From contig NZ_CP049304.1 in assembly GCF_019444005.1 (NCBI RefSeq), forward strand, positions 1,860,001 through 1,924,000: a DNA stretch of 64,000 nt, read 5' to 3'. Every line of letters starts with the position of its first letter. Positions within the stretch are counted from its first letter, which is position 1. This stretch comes from Liquorilactobacillus nagelii DSM 13675. GTDB taxonomy: Bacteria > Bacillota > Bacilli > Lactobacillales > Lactobacillaceae. The position numbers were made by a program, and so were the translations under genes. Below are positions 35,002 through 45,057 of this stretch, in pieces. Under the pieces are notes generated by a model, which did no database searches, had not been told where the DNA came from, and worked only from the letters and a program-made list of their open reading frames with translations.

Positions 35002-36675
35002 TTAAATAACTTTCTCTTTGAACGCTTGACGCAATTCAATTTGTTGCTGTAGTTCATGTACCATTTGATTTTCAGTTTTTTCATCCCAATCAAAATAATC
35101 AGCCATTTCTGCGATAATTTGATCCTTAACCTCCATAACATGACTGAAATTAAACAACAACTGGCTACTACGGCGAAGCAAATAATCAATTGGATGAACA
35201 ACCATTTCATATTCTAGGCCATAGTATAGCTGAGCATAGTCAACTGGTTCTAGGCGGCTATCCGTGGGATATTCAGCTAAGAAATTATATAATTGTTCAA
35301 CGTTTCGTCCATAACGATGAACTAATTTTTCAGCCGCTTCATGATCTAATCCCGCAGCTACCCCGCGTTCAACAGCTGGCTCAAAGAACTCTTTAAAGCC
35401 TTGACTGCCACTTTGATCAGCACCTGACAATGGTAAATGCAACGTCTGAGTTTCAACATAATGATAATCACCATATGTTTGAGCAATATCCTTAGCTACC
35501 TGATTAACGATTTTTTCAGCCATCTTCCGATAACCAGTTAGTTTTCCACCAGCAATTGAATAGAGTCCTGATTCTGAATGAAAAATCTCATCTTTCCGTG
35601 AGATTTCTGAAGGATCCTTCCCTTCTTCTTGAATCAATGGGCGAACCCCAGACCAAGCCGATTCAACATCAGCAAAATGCAACGGCTCAATATCAAACAT
35701 TTTATTAACTGCCTCTAAAATATAGTGAACATCTTTAGGTGTTACCGTTGGTTCGGCTGGATCCTTAGTCCAAGTTGTATCAGTTGTTCCAAAATACGTT
35801 TTACCTTCGCGCGGAATAACGAACATCATTCGTTTATCATTAAATGGTGTATCAAAGAAAATTGCATTTTTAACGGGGAACTTGGAATTGTCAACTACTA
35901 AGTGCACTCCCTTGGTCAAATGCAGATGCTTTCCTTTGTTAGATCCATCCATCTCACGAATTGTATCGACCCAAGGACCAGCTGCATTAACCACTCGTTT
36001 AGCATAAATCGTAATTTCTTCACCACTAATTTGATCACGAACTTTGGCACCAGCTACTTGGCCTTTGCTATTATAAATTAAATCAATTGCTTTAACATAA
36101 TTAGCCAACAAAGTTCCCTCTTGATGAGCTCGTTTGACAACTTCCATTACCAAACGGGCATCATCAGTTCGGTACTCCACATAGACCCCCGTACCTTTTA
36201 ATCCAGCAGCTTTTAAATATGGTTCGCGCTGAAGTGAAGCTTGTTTGTCCAACATGAATTTACGTTCACTTTTTTTAACATGTGCTAGGCGATCATAAAC
36301 ATCTAAAGCAGCTGCTGTAGTAAATTTACCTAAGGTTCCACCTTGATAAAATGGCAACATCATTTTCAGCGGTGTGGTAACATGTGGAGCATTCTCATAA
36401 ACGATTGCCCGCTCAGTCCCAACTTCAGCTACTTCATGAAAAGCCAACTGCTTCAAATATCGCAATCCACCATGAACCAATTTGGTTGATCTGCTGGAAG
36501 TTCCGGAGGCAAAATCGCGCATCTCGATCAGCCCCGTCTGTAACCCTCGTGTCTGAGCATCTAGAGCAATGCCAGCACCAGTAATTCCGCCGCCAATTAC
36601 TAACAAATCTAGTGGATGTTCTGCCATTGCCTCTAAGTCATGCTTACGTGTCGCAAAACTTAATTTATTTTTCAT
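35002..36675 (-). CDS. glpD: FAD-dependent glycerol-3-phosphate dehydrogenase/oxidase
   Basis: A 557-residue flavoprotein oxidising glycerol-3-phosphate to dihydroxyacetone phosphate. The FAD fold begins LLVIGGGITGAGIALDA; RSTKLVHGGLRYL and GGKLTGYRKMAE are conserved GlpD/GlpO blocks. At 557 residues it lacks the roughly 50-residue insert that lengthens the H2O2-forming GlpO of streptococci and enterococci, so a dehydrogenase role is possible; sequence alone does not settle oxidase versus dehydrogenase. It follows glpK by 20 bp in the same operon. Confidence 0.9.
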   Translation of the reverse strand: MKNKLSFATRKHDLEAMAEHPLDLLVIGGGITGAGIALDAQTRGLQTGLIEMRDFASGTSSRSTKLVHGGLRYLKQLAFHEVAEVGTERAIVYENAPHVTTPLKMMLPFYQGGTLGKFTTAAALDVYDRLAHVKKSERKFMLDKQASLQREPYLKAAGLKGTGVYVEYRTDDARLVMEVVKRAHQEGTLLANYVKAIDLIYNSKGQVAGAKVRDQISGEEITIYAKRVVNAAGPWVDTIREMDGSNKGKHLHLTKGVHLVVDNSKFPVKNAIFFDTPFNDKRMMFVIPREGKTYFGTTDTTWTKDPAEPTVTPKDVHYILEAVNKMFDIEPLHFADVESAWSGVRPLIQEEGKDPSEISRKDEIFHSESGLYSIAGGKLTGYRKMAEKIVNQVAKDIAQTYGDYHYVETQTLHLPLSGADQSGSQGFKEFFEPAVERGVAAGLDHEAAEKLVHRYGRNVEQLYNFLAEYPTDSRLEPVDYAQLYYGLEYEMVVHPIDYLLRRSSQLLFNFSHVMEVKDQIIAEMADYFDWDEKTENQMVHELQQQIELRQAFKEKVI

Positions 36676-36695
36676 TCTCTTATCCCTCCGTTAGG

Positions 36696-38213
<1,518 letters not shown>

Positions 38214-38227
38214 TCAGCTCTCCTTTT

Positions 38228-38241
38228 TGTTAGCGTTTACA
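38228..38241 (-). promoter_or_regulatory. CcpA cre site of the glpK operon
   Basis: TGTTAGCGTTTACA matches the cre consensus TGWNANCGNTNWCA at every position and lies 18 bp before the glpK start codon, downstream of the likely promoter, a roadblock position for catabolite repression. Confidence 0.8.
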
Positions 38242-38552
38242 TTAATATCGTATACCAATAAAAATATTTTGCAAGATATTTGTCCTCTTCAAACAACTTT
38301 CCCGCTGTTTTTATAGATATATAGTCTTTTTTTGTTTTTTTATTCACAATAAAAATTAATTCACAATATATACCAATCAATATGGTTCTTAAAAAAAACT
38401 GATTTAAAAAGCTTTTTACTTTAAACCAATTTAGCTAATCACCCGATAAAAATTAACCCCTGCAACCTAATTGTTGAGAACTACACACATTTTAATTTAA
38501 CAACCAACAAGTATATAATGATAATTATTATTTTCAGATAGGGGCCTTAATT
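38242..38552. other. AT-rich intergenic region between glpK and the racemase gene
   Basis: The region carries divergent promoters. TTCACA occurs twice (38343 and 38360, 17 bp apart) followed by TATATA, but the spacing differs from the small-RNA promoters in this window. No open frame or terminator is supported. Confidence 0.4.
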
Positions 38553-39242
38553 ATGAAAAAACTTGGACTAGTTGGCGGGATGGGGCCAATATCAACTATT
38601 GATTATTATCGTAAGTTAACTGCTGGTTTCCAAAAAATCCGACCTAATTCCTGCCCACCAATTATAATTGATAGCTTAGATGTTTTTCAGCTCTTGAAAT
38701 TAGAAGAAGCTAATCAATCCGAACAATTAATTAGCTTACTGAATTATAGTTTAAATAACTTAGCTGCAGCTGGAGCCGAATATGCTGCTCTAACAGCAAA
38801 TACGCCGCACATGGTATTTAAAGAATTAGCAGCACTATCCCCAATTCCCTTAATTAGTATTTTGGATCCAGTTTGCCAAGCAATTCAACTAAAACGGCAA
38901 AAAAGAGTGGCGCTTTTAGGAACTAAAATGACTATGGAATTGTCCTTTTATCCAGACAAATTAGCATCATGCGGGATTGAGGTAATTGTGCCTGAGCCTA
39001 GCCAGATTGCCGTCATTCAAGAAATTATTACTACAGAGTTAGAACAAGGAATTGTTAAGTCACAAAGCAAGAAAAAAATTCTAGAGATAATTAATCATTT
39101 ATCGAAACACTTCGGCATTGAAGGTGTTATTCTCGGCTGTACTGAACTTCCTTTAATCTTGCAACAAACTGATTGTCGATTAACCCTTTATGATACTGTT
39201 GAATTACATACCAACGCGTTACTCACCGAAATGTTTAAGTAA
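38553..39242 (+). CDS. Aspartate/glutamate racemase family protein
   Basis: A 229-residue protein of the Asp/Glu racemase superfamily, with LGLVGGMGPISTIDYY at the N-terminus and the second catalytic Cys196 in GCTELP. The first active-site motif is TANTPH (81-86) without Cys, so the two-Cys racemase pair is incomplete, as in some YgeA/RacX relatives that use a single Cys. Substrate and direction of racemisation cannot be inferred. ATG follows AGGGG. It is convergent with the TetR gene. Confidence 0.82.
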   Translation: MKKLGLVGGMGPISTIDYYRKLTAGFQKIRPNSCPPIIIDSLDVFQLLKLEEANQSEQLISLLNYSLNNLAAAGAEYAALTANTPHMVFKELAALSPIPLISILDPVCQAIQLKRQKRVALLGTKMTMELSFYPDKLASCGIEVIVPEPSQIAVIQEIITTELEQGIVKSQSKKKILEIINHLSKHFGIEGVILGCTELPLILQQTDCRLTLYDTVELHTNALLTEMFK

Positions 39243-39249
39243 ACTAAAA

Positions 39250-39825
39250 TTAATACAAAATTCCTTCCAACAAAAGCTTATTCAATGCTAGAATAGCATC
39301 ATGGAAGTTTAATTCACACTGCTCCAAAAAATCTCCTTGCACTAGTTTGCGAATTGATTGTTGTAAAGAAATTAATAAAACCTTTTTTTCAGTCACCGTC
39401 AAAATTCGCACACGTGGATTACTTAACAACATTTGAAAAACGCGCGATCCCAACTGATCAAGCCGACGATTGACTCGTCCCCACTGCTCGGGGTAATTTG
39501 TACTGAAAGCCTTTGAACTACGTAATAACTTGTCTAAATCATAAACATCTGGTAACTTTTGTAATTGAAGTTGTAAAATTTCTAAAGGTGAAGGATGCAA
39601 ATTTTTAGTTAAAACTGGTTTCTCTGACCTATCATTCAACAAATCATCAAAAACATAGTCAATGGTCTGATTTAACAAATCCGCTTTGCTGGTAAAACTT
39701 TGATAGATCGTCCGCTTGCTAACTTTCAATCGTTCAGCTAATTCAGCCATGGTAAAATTAGGGCCTTTTTCTTCAATCAAATGTAACGCGGCTACATAAG
39801 CTTCCTGTCTTTCCATTTTTGACAC
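39250..39825 (-). CDS. TetR/AcrR family transcriptional regulator
   Basis: A 191-residue regulator with an N-terminal TetR HTH (FTMAELAERLKVSKRTIYQSFTSK, about residues 24-47) and a helical ligand/dimerisation domain. It is divergent from the phosphatase at 39943, and a dyad at 39890 between the two genes is a plausible operator. The start may be GTG 39825 or ATG 39816 (GGTG 7 nt upstream); neither has a strong ribosome site. The ligand is unknown. Confidence 0.85.
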   Translation of the reverse strand: MSKMERQEAYVAALHLIEEKGPNFTMAELAERLKVSKRTIYQSFTSKADLLNQTIDYVFDDLLNDRSEKPVLTKNLHPSPLEILQLQLQKLPDVYDLDKLLRSSKAFSTNYPEQWGRVNRRLDQLGSRVFQMLLSNPRVRILTVTEKKVLLISLQQSIRKLVQGDFLEQCELNFHDAILALNKLLLEGILY

Positions 39826-39889
39826 CAGCCCATTCTTATTTTGAGATTTAAAATTTAAAGATCTCGTTTATTCCAATTCAGATTTTAGC

Positions 39890-39909
39890 ACCATATGCCC
39901 CCCTATGGT
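39890..39909. promoter_or_regulatory. Dyad between the TetR gene and the phosphatase gene
   Basis: ACCATA-N8-TATGGT (centre TGCCCCCC) lies between the divergent starts, a position and spacing typical of TetR-family operators. The segment CCCCCTATGG is also found in the loop of the small RNA at 61103, probably by chance. Confidence 0.45.
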
Positions 39910-39942
39910 AATATTTTCACTTAATGATTAGGAGTTGATCAA

Positions 39943-40701
39943 TTGAAATTGCAAAAACTATCACAATTAGGAATTACTAATTTGCGCGATATTGGCGGAT
40001 ACGCAACCACTGACGGTCATCTAAAAACTGGAATCTTTTTTAGAAGTGGCGAATTATATGACTTGACTTCCTCTACAACAACAGCCCTAAACAAACAATT
40101 AACTGTTAAAAAAATCTTTGATTTCAGACGACCAGCAGAAATTAACAACCGACCTGACACTCCTATTCCGAGTGCAGAATATGAAAATATTAATCTACTA
40201 GCTACCCCAGCTCAGGCCAATCCAAGTTTAAAAAATATGGTTATTAATCCACAAATGGATAGCTATATGTTTACTGTCTATGAAGAATTAGCTTTAAGTA
40301 AGTCTGCCCGAAATGGTTACCAGCTTTTTTTGAATGAGATTCTAGCTTTGAAAAAACCACTTATTTTTCATTGCTTTGCTGGTAAAGACCGAACTGGTTT
40401 TGCAGCCGCGTTACTATTGAAGCTCGCTGGTGTAAACGACGATGATATTTTCGATGACTACCTAGCAACTAATCAAGCACGCCAAAAAGCAAATCAAAAA
40501 ATTTTAGCTGAGTTTGCTGAAAAACTTAGTGCTGCTAATCTGGCAGCCTTAAAAGTTTCTTTGAATGTCAGAGCCGAATACTTGCAACATGCTTTTGCTG
40601 AAATCAGCCAACATTATGGTAGCTTTGATAACTACTTAACAGCTGGTTTGCAGCTCGCACCTGACTATATAACCAAATTTCGGCACCAATTTATTGAATA
40701 A
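39943..40701 (+). CDS. Tyrosine-protein phosphatase (Y_phosphatase3 family)
   Basis: A 252-residue dual-specificity-type phosphatase. The P-loop is HCFAGKDRTG with nucleophile Cys144; N-terminal NLRDIGGY and FFRSGELYDL are the conserved lead-in blocks of this family (MptpB-like, also active on phosphoinositides in mycobacteria). The start is TTG 39943, 8 nt after TAGGAG. It is transcribed divergently from the TetR regulator, which may control it. Substrates are unknown. Confidence 0.88.
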   Translation: MKLQKLSQLGITNLRDIGGYATTDGHLKTGIFFRSGELYDLTSSTTTALNKQLTVKKIFDFRRPAEINNRPDTPIPSAEYENINLLATPAQANPSLKNMVINPQMDSYMFTVYEELALSKSARNGYQLFLNEILALKKPLIFHCFAGKDRTGFAAALLLKLAGVNDDDIFDDYLATNQARQKANQKILAEFAEKLSAANLAALKVSLNVRAEYLQHAFAEISQHYGSFDNYLTAGLQLAPDYITKFRHQFIE

Positions 40702-40706
40702 TAACA

Positions 40707-40746
40707 AAAAAGGAGTTTACCGATATTTAGTTGGCAAACTCCTTTT
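40707..40746. terminator. Bidirectional terminator between phosphatase and nitroreductase
   Basis: AAAAGGAGTTT pairs with AAACTCCTTTT at the base of an imperfect hairpin between convergent genes. Confidence 0.85.
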
Positions 40747-40755
40747 GCTTAAGCA

Positions 40756-41361
40756 TTAATTATCAAAAACTTTGAAACGTTGATCATCAGCTAAAAATTG
40801 CTTTTCTCCAGCAGGAGCTTCAATCGAACCAAATGGCATCTCTGCACGCAATACCCAGCCAGTTGGAACATCAAAAGCTTGCCGAATTTGATCATCAATC
40901 AATGGATTATAGTGCTGCAAACTTGCACCCAAACCATTGGCAGCTAAAGCTAACCAAATATTTTGCTGTGCACCACCAAGCCCTTGCTCTGACCAATCTT
41001 GGAAATTATCAGCATATAAAGTGAACTTTTCCTCATGATCCTTAACTGTTGGCTGATCTGTGAATAACAAAACAGTCCCGAAGCCCGCTTTAAAAGTTGC
41101 AATTTTTTGTTTAGTTTTAGTATAAGCTTCCTCATTTGGTACTTCCGTCTTTAATCGATCAGCAACAATGTTCCAAACTTTTTCAGAAGCTGCACCATAT
41201 ACAATAATCGCACGAGTTGACTGGTTATTAAAAGCCGTTGGTGATTGACGAACAGCTTCTTTAATCAAAGCTGTTAATTCAGTTTTGTTTACCGTGACAT
41301 TTCGACCTAGACCATAAATAGTTCGGCGTTTTTTTAATAAATCTAAAAATGGTTGACTCAT
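40756..41361 (-). CDS. Nitroreductase family protein (Frm2/Hbn1-like)
   Basis: A 201-residue FMN-dependent oxidoreductase. The N-terminal LLKKRRTIYGLG FMN-binding arginines, SPTAFNNQSTRAIIV and the late GLGASLQHYNP block place it in the fungal Frm2-like nitroreductase branch common in Lactobacillales. It reduces nitroaromatics or quinones in vitro in relatives; the natural role may be lipid or redox signalling. It is a single gene, convergent with the phosphatase. Confidence 0.88.
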   Translation of the reverse strand: MSQPFLDLLKKRRTIYGLGRNVTVNKTELTALIKEAVRQSPTAFNNQSTRAIIVYGAASEKVWNIVADRLKTEVPNEEAYTKTKQKIATFKAGFGTVLLFTDQPTVKDHEEKFTLYADNFQDWSEQGLGGAQQNIWLALAANGLGASLQHYNPLIDDQIRQAFDVPTGWVLRAEMPFGSIEAPAGEKQFLADDQRFKVFDN

Positions 41362-41449
41362 TTCAAAATCGACTCCTTAATAATCGTTATTTAATATAGC
41401 GATTATTTTACAGACATTTTGTAAGTATGTCAACCAACTTTAGTAAATT

Positions 41450-42166
41450 TTAAAGTAAGATCCCAACGCTATAATGAATAATCATTGTCACAATACCCAC
41501 AATTAAGTTACGATAAATTGCCACTTTCACCAGTCCGTCGCCTAAACGCGCACTTAAATAGCCAGTTAATGAAACTGATAAGCAAACTGCTAAAATCGTA
41601 GCTGGCCACTGAAATGCTACTGGTGATAAAGTCATCGCTGCTAAAGGAAAAATTCCACCAGCTGCCGCTGAAAATAATGATGAAAAAGCCGCACTCCATG
41701 GATTCATGTAACGATCCAACTTTAATCCATATTTGACATTAATTACTGTTTCTAGCGGCTTTTTGCTCATCAAATCCGTTGCTATTTCGATAGCCGTAGC
41801 TTTAGTGACTCCTTTTTCTTCATAATAAGCAGCTACTGCCACCAGTTCTTGTTCATAGTTAGTTTTTAATAATTGACGTTCAGTTGCAACAGCTGCTTTT
41901 TCCGTATCTTTTTGTGTGCTAACTGAAGCATACTCTCCAGATGCCATTGAAAATGCACAAGCTAATAAATCTGCTAGACCTGCAATAAAAATCGTAAATT
42001 GGTTGGTCGTTGCAACGGCCACACTGAACAAAACACCAACAACTGTCAAAATACCATCATTTGAGCCCAAAACTCCAGCTCGTAAAGTATTTAGCTTTTC
42101 CTCCATTGTAGCTTGCGTCTTTTTTCTCCCTTTAAATGGAATAACTCTTTTTTGTGTAGATTCCAT
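41450..42166 (-). CDS. VIT1/CCC1 family metal transporter (second of pair)
   Basis: A 238-residue VIT-family protein with about five TM segments. The signature LRAGVLGSNDGILTVVGVLF and a charged mid-domain (helices with EKGVTKATAIEIA) match transporters that move Fe2+ or Mn2+. The start chosen is ATG 42166, with GGAAGG 8 nt upstream; GTG 42175 would overlap that site. It lies 5 bp after its paralogue, so both are translated from one message. Direction (export from the cytoplasm) is inferred from the family. Confidence 0.88.
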   Translation of the reverse strand: MESTQKRVIPFKGRKKTQATMEEKLNTLRAGVLGSNDGILTVVGVLFSVAVATTNQFTIFIAGLADLLACAFSMASGEYASVSTQKDTEKAAVATERQLLKTNYEQELVAVAAYYEEKGVTKATAIEIATDLMSKKPLETVINVKYGLKLDRYMNPWSAAFSSLFSAAAGGIFPLAAMTLSPVAFQWPATILAVCLSVSLTGYLSARLGDGLVKVAIYRNLIVGIVTMIIHYSVGILL

Positions 42167-42171
42167 CTTTT

Positions 42172-42852
42172 TCACCTTCCAATCAATGTCCCAATTGCAT
42201 ACGTAACCACCATAGTCAACATTCCAGATAAGACGTTACGCAAAATACCATGTTTCGGATCTGCTCCGCCTAAAACGGCTGCTCCGTACCCAGTAATTGT
42301 TAGTGCCAAAATAACTGCCAAAAAAGTGGCTGCAATTCGTGTGGCTGGAGAAAAAACTAAGATTCCCACTAAGGGTAAAATTGAACCTAGAGGAAACGAA
42401 ATCATTGAAGCAAATGCTGCAGCATACGGACTAGTAAATTCTTGCGGATTAAACCCATAATGTTCGCGAACAGTCGTAACTAATGGAGCGTGTTCCATCA
42501 TTTCTCGAGTGGCTTTTTCAGCTAATTCTTCTTTAATTCCTTGTTCTAAATAACGCTTTTTAACATAATTAAATTCTCCTTGATAATCAAGGCTTAAGGC
42601 CGACTTTTGTTCAATAACTGCTCTTTTTTGAGCATCTTTTTGTGTATTGACAGAAACATACTCGCCCATCGCCATTGAAACAGTTCCAGCTAACATTCCA
42701 GCAATTCCTGAAATAAAAACACCATAACTGCTAGCATTTGCTCCTGCTACGCCAATAACGATTCCAGCAACTGATAGGATGCCATCATTTGCGCCCATAA
42801 CCGCAGCACGCATGATGTTGACCTTTTGGGCCAAAGATTTTTTTTGCTGCAT
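42172..42852 (-). CDS. VIT1/CCC1 family metal transporter (first of pair)
   Basis: A 226-residue paralogue of the downstream gene, with IMRAAVMGANDGILSVAGIVIG, MAMGEYVSVNTQKDAQK and the same TM pattern. Tandem VIT genes are frequent in lactobacilli, where they are thought to handle manganese or iron, fitting the Mn-centred physiology indicated by mntH here. ATG follows GGGGAG. Together the pair could form a heteromeric transporter; that is not shown by the sequence. Confidence 0.88.
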   Translation of the reverse strand: MQQKKSLAQKVNIMRAAVMGANDGILSVAGIVIGVAGANASSYGVFISGIAGMLAGTVSMAMGEYVSVNTQKDAQKRAVIEQKSALSLDYQGEFNYVKKRYLEQGIKEELAEKATREMMEHAPLVTTVREHYGFNPQEFTSPYAAAFASMISFPLGSILPLVGILVFSPATRIAATFLAVILALTITGYGAAVLGGADPKHGILRNVLSGMLTMVVTYAIGTLIGR

Positions 42853-42931
42853 GGCTTTTCTCCCCTAGTTTAGAATATTTATAATCTAGTAATTATTATA
42901 TTCTTGTAAGTTAGAAAAGTAAACCAGGAAA

Positions 42932-42967
42932 CAAAAAAACACCCCGATTCGAAAAATCTGAGTGTTT
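42932..42967 (-). terminator. Terminator after the 43019 gene
   Basis: Minus-strand AAACACTCAGATT pairs imperfectly with AATCGGGGTGTTT and is followed by seven T. Confidence 0.75.
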
Positions 42968-43018
42968 GCCCACCAATGCCAAAACAAAACTAAAGAAATC
43001 TTCATACTCCAAATCTTA

Positions 43019-43666
43019 CTAATCTGTTTTGCTGTCGACAGCGTATTTTTGAATTAAAAACTGTAGTTTAGTACGAGAAACACTGGCACCAAAGGCTGGA
43101 CTACCCGGTTCCAATAATTTTCCAGCTGCTAAGGGTCCAATATCAAGCGGATCAAATCCCATTTGATTGATAATAGTAGCAACTTGATTTTTAGCAGCAA
43201 GCTGATCACCAGCTAAGGCAACTGATTTTCGGCCTGAGCTTCCAACTGGCGCAGCCAAGTCTAATAAATTATGATACCCGATATGATTAAAAGCCTTAAT
43301 TACTTGACTGCTTTTCAACTGCTGCTGGATCATTTCGCTGCTAGAAGTCCCGGATATCAATAAATCGGCTGCCGGTCCATCGGTCGGCTCCCAATAGTTC
43401 GTGGCATCAATAACAATTTTGTCAGCAAAATCAGCGGCAGCTAACATTCGATACCGGTGCAATGGCAAAGCTAATATCACTAAATCCGCCTGTTGAGCAA
43501 CGGCAGTACTTGTTAAGGACTGGGCTTGTGGTAAAAGTGTTGCGACGATCAATTCAATTCTACTCGGATCACCTGAACCAGCAATTAAAACTTGATAACC
43601 CGCTTGTTGGGCTAATTGACCTAAAACCATCCCCAACTTCCCAGCCCCGATAATTCCGAGCTTCAT
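43019..43666 (-). CDS. NADP-binding oxidoreductase, F420-dependent-reductase-like
   Basis: A 215-residue Rossmann protein (PF03807) with GIIGAGKLGMVLG, IAGSGDPSR at the NADP-phosphate site, VIDATNYWEPTDG and a C-terminal GPLAAGKLLEPGSP segment. It is related to the protein at 19276. Its ATG lies 1 bp beyond the stop of the luciferase-like gene, so the two are translationally coupled. Coenzyme F420 is not made by lactobacilli, so this pair most likely uses FMN and NADPH. Confidence 0.82.
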   Translation of the reverse strand: MKLGIIGAGKLGMVLGQLAQQAGYQVLIAGSGDPSRIELIVATLLPQAQSLTSTAVAQQADLVILALPLHRYRMLAAADFADKIVIDATNYWEPTDGPAADLLISGTSSSEMIQQQLKSSQVIKAFNHIGYHNLLDLAAPVGSSGRKSVALAGDQLAAKNQVATIINQMGFDPLDIGPLAAGKLLEPGSPAFGASVSRTKLQFLIQKYAVDSKTD

Positions 43667-43667
43667 T

Positions 43668-44723
43668 TTATTCCTCCTCTGCTAGAATCTCACGCACTCG
43701 TGGAACAACTTGGTGAGCGTATAATTCAATTAGCTTCATTCGTTGAGGAACAGGTAGACCACCAGCGCCATAAGCTAACTCAAAGCGGCTGATTCCTAAC
43801 TTTTTAATCGTCCTTGCTAACCGTTGGGCAACAGTTTCCGGTGACCCAACATAAAATGACCCCTCTTTGATTTCAAAGTTAAATTGTTCTTGAGTCATTG
43901 GTGCCCAACCACGTTCATTTCCTAGCTTGACAAAACTTGCCCGTAAATATTTCCAAGCTAATTCGCGTGCTTGCTCATCGGTAGCTGCTATTAAGCTATG
44001 AGAATGAACTGCTAGTGGTTGAAGTGGTTTTTGATATTGGTTAGCTGCCTTACGATAAAGTTCAATATATGGCAAAAAGCGTTCAGCTCGACCACCAATG
44101 ATTGCCAAGGTTAATGGAAAACCATATTTAGCTGTTCGAACTACTGACGCAGGTGTTCCGCCAACTGCTATTCGGACTGGCAAACCCTTTTCTGTTTTTG
44201 GAAAAACTTCCATGTCTTCTAAGGAAGGGCGAGTTTTACCAGACCAAGTCACTCGTTCTTCTTTTAATAATTCAGCAAATAGACTCAACTTATCTTCAAA
44301 TAATAAATCATAATCACGTAAGTCGTAGCCATACAATGGAAAAGATTCAAGAAATGAACCACGTCCCAAAACAACTTCAGCTCGATTATTTGATAATGCC
44401 GCTAAAGTTGCAAATCGTTCATAGACACGAACTGGATCATCTGAACTTAAAACTGTAACTCCTGAAGCTAATGTTATTTGCTTAGTCTTAGCTGCTAATG
44501 CAGCCAAAACGATATCTGGACTGGAAATTGCATAATCTGCTCGATGATGTTCTCCTAAGGCGATGACCTTCAAGCCCAACTCATCAGCCAAAATCCCCTC
44601 AGCAACCACTTGACGAATTGCCGCAGCTTGTGAGAGCGGTTGATCAGAAACTGATAATGGAATATCACCGAAAGAATCAAGCCCAAAAACAACTTTAGAA
44701 GGGTCAAAATTTTGTTTTGTCAT
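43668..44723 (-). CDS. LLM-class flavin-dependent oxidoreductase
   Basis: A 351-residue luciferase-like monooxygenase-fold (TIM barrel) protein. ALGEHHRADYAISSPDIVLAA and the SGVTVLSSDDPVRVYERFATLA block are typical of the bacterial luciferase/alkanal monooxygenase family in Firmicutes. Such proteins bind FMN and may oxidise or reduce unknown substrates. The start is ATG 44723 after AGGAG; an upstream in-frame ATG has no ribosome site. It is the first gene of a two-gene operon with the NADP-binding protein at 43019. Confidence 0.87.
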   Translation of the reverse strand: MTKQNFDPSKVVFGLDSFGDIPLSVSDQPLSQAAAIRQVVAEGILADELGLKVIALGEHHRADYAISSPDIVLAALAAKTKQITLASGVTVLSSDDPVRVYERFATLAALSNNRAEVVLGRGSFLESFPLYGYDLRDYDLLFEDKLSLFAELLKEERVTWSGKTRPSLEDMEVFPKTEKGLPVRIAVGGTPASVVRTAKYGFPLTLAIIGGRAERFLPYIELYRKAANQYQKPLQPLAVHSHSLIAATDEQARELAWKYLRASFVKLGNERGWAPMTQEQFNFEIKEGSFYVGSPETVAQRLARTIKKLGISRFELAYGAGGLPVPQRMKLIELYAHQVVPRVREILAEEE

Positions 44724-44834
44724 TTTTTCTCCTAGCTTATTTTTAATAAGCAAAATATACTTGAAGATTAGTGCTTTTGTCAAAAAAAATACTTACAATG
44801 ATTTTTTAAAAAGTCATTCAACCATAAAATTTTA

Positions 44835-44866
44835 TTCACACTTTCTTCAAAAAGTCAGGCTATATT
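44835..44866 (+). promoter_or_regulatory. Response-regulator-type promoter of small RNA A
   Basis: TTCACA (44835-44840), 5 bp, TTCAAA (44846-44851), 9 bp, TATATT (44861-44866). The hexamer spacing and distance to the -10 are the same as in the promoters at 57649 and 61065; there is no normal -35. Confidence 0.65.
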
Positions 44867-44872
44867 ATAACC

Positions 44873-44973
44873 ATAGTCTTGAAAAACAAAAACAAGCCAA
44901 GACTTAAATTCATATCTTTCTCTACTCCCTTTTTCTCTGCAGCCACTCCCCCAAGGACTGCAGAGTTTTTTTG
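44873..44973 (+). ncRNA. Putative C-rich small RNA A
   Basis: A predicted transcript of about 100 nt in the 334-bp gap between divergent genes. It has a 5' hairpin (AGTCTTG/CAAGACT, 44875-44904), a pyrimidine-rich single strand with CTACTCCC, and a terminator hairpin CTCTGCAG/CTGCAGAG (44935-44965) whose loop carries ACTCCCCCAAGGA, followed by seven T. No open frame with a ribosome site is present. The exposed C-rich segments could pair with Shine-Dalgarno sequences. It shares promoter architecture with two other loci in the window. Confidence 0.6.
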
Positions 44974-45057
44974 AGCAAAAATGTTGCTTTTTTTGTAACA
45001 AGTGTTATAGTTGAAACATAGAAATTAACTTACAAATAATAAGGAGTGACGTTTTCA

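Noticed and set aside
38343..38365. Two TTCACA hexamers upstream of the racemase gene as a fourth small-RNA-type promoter
   Set aside because: The spacing is 11 bp rather than 5 bp and no terminator follows within 200 nt.
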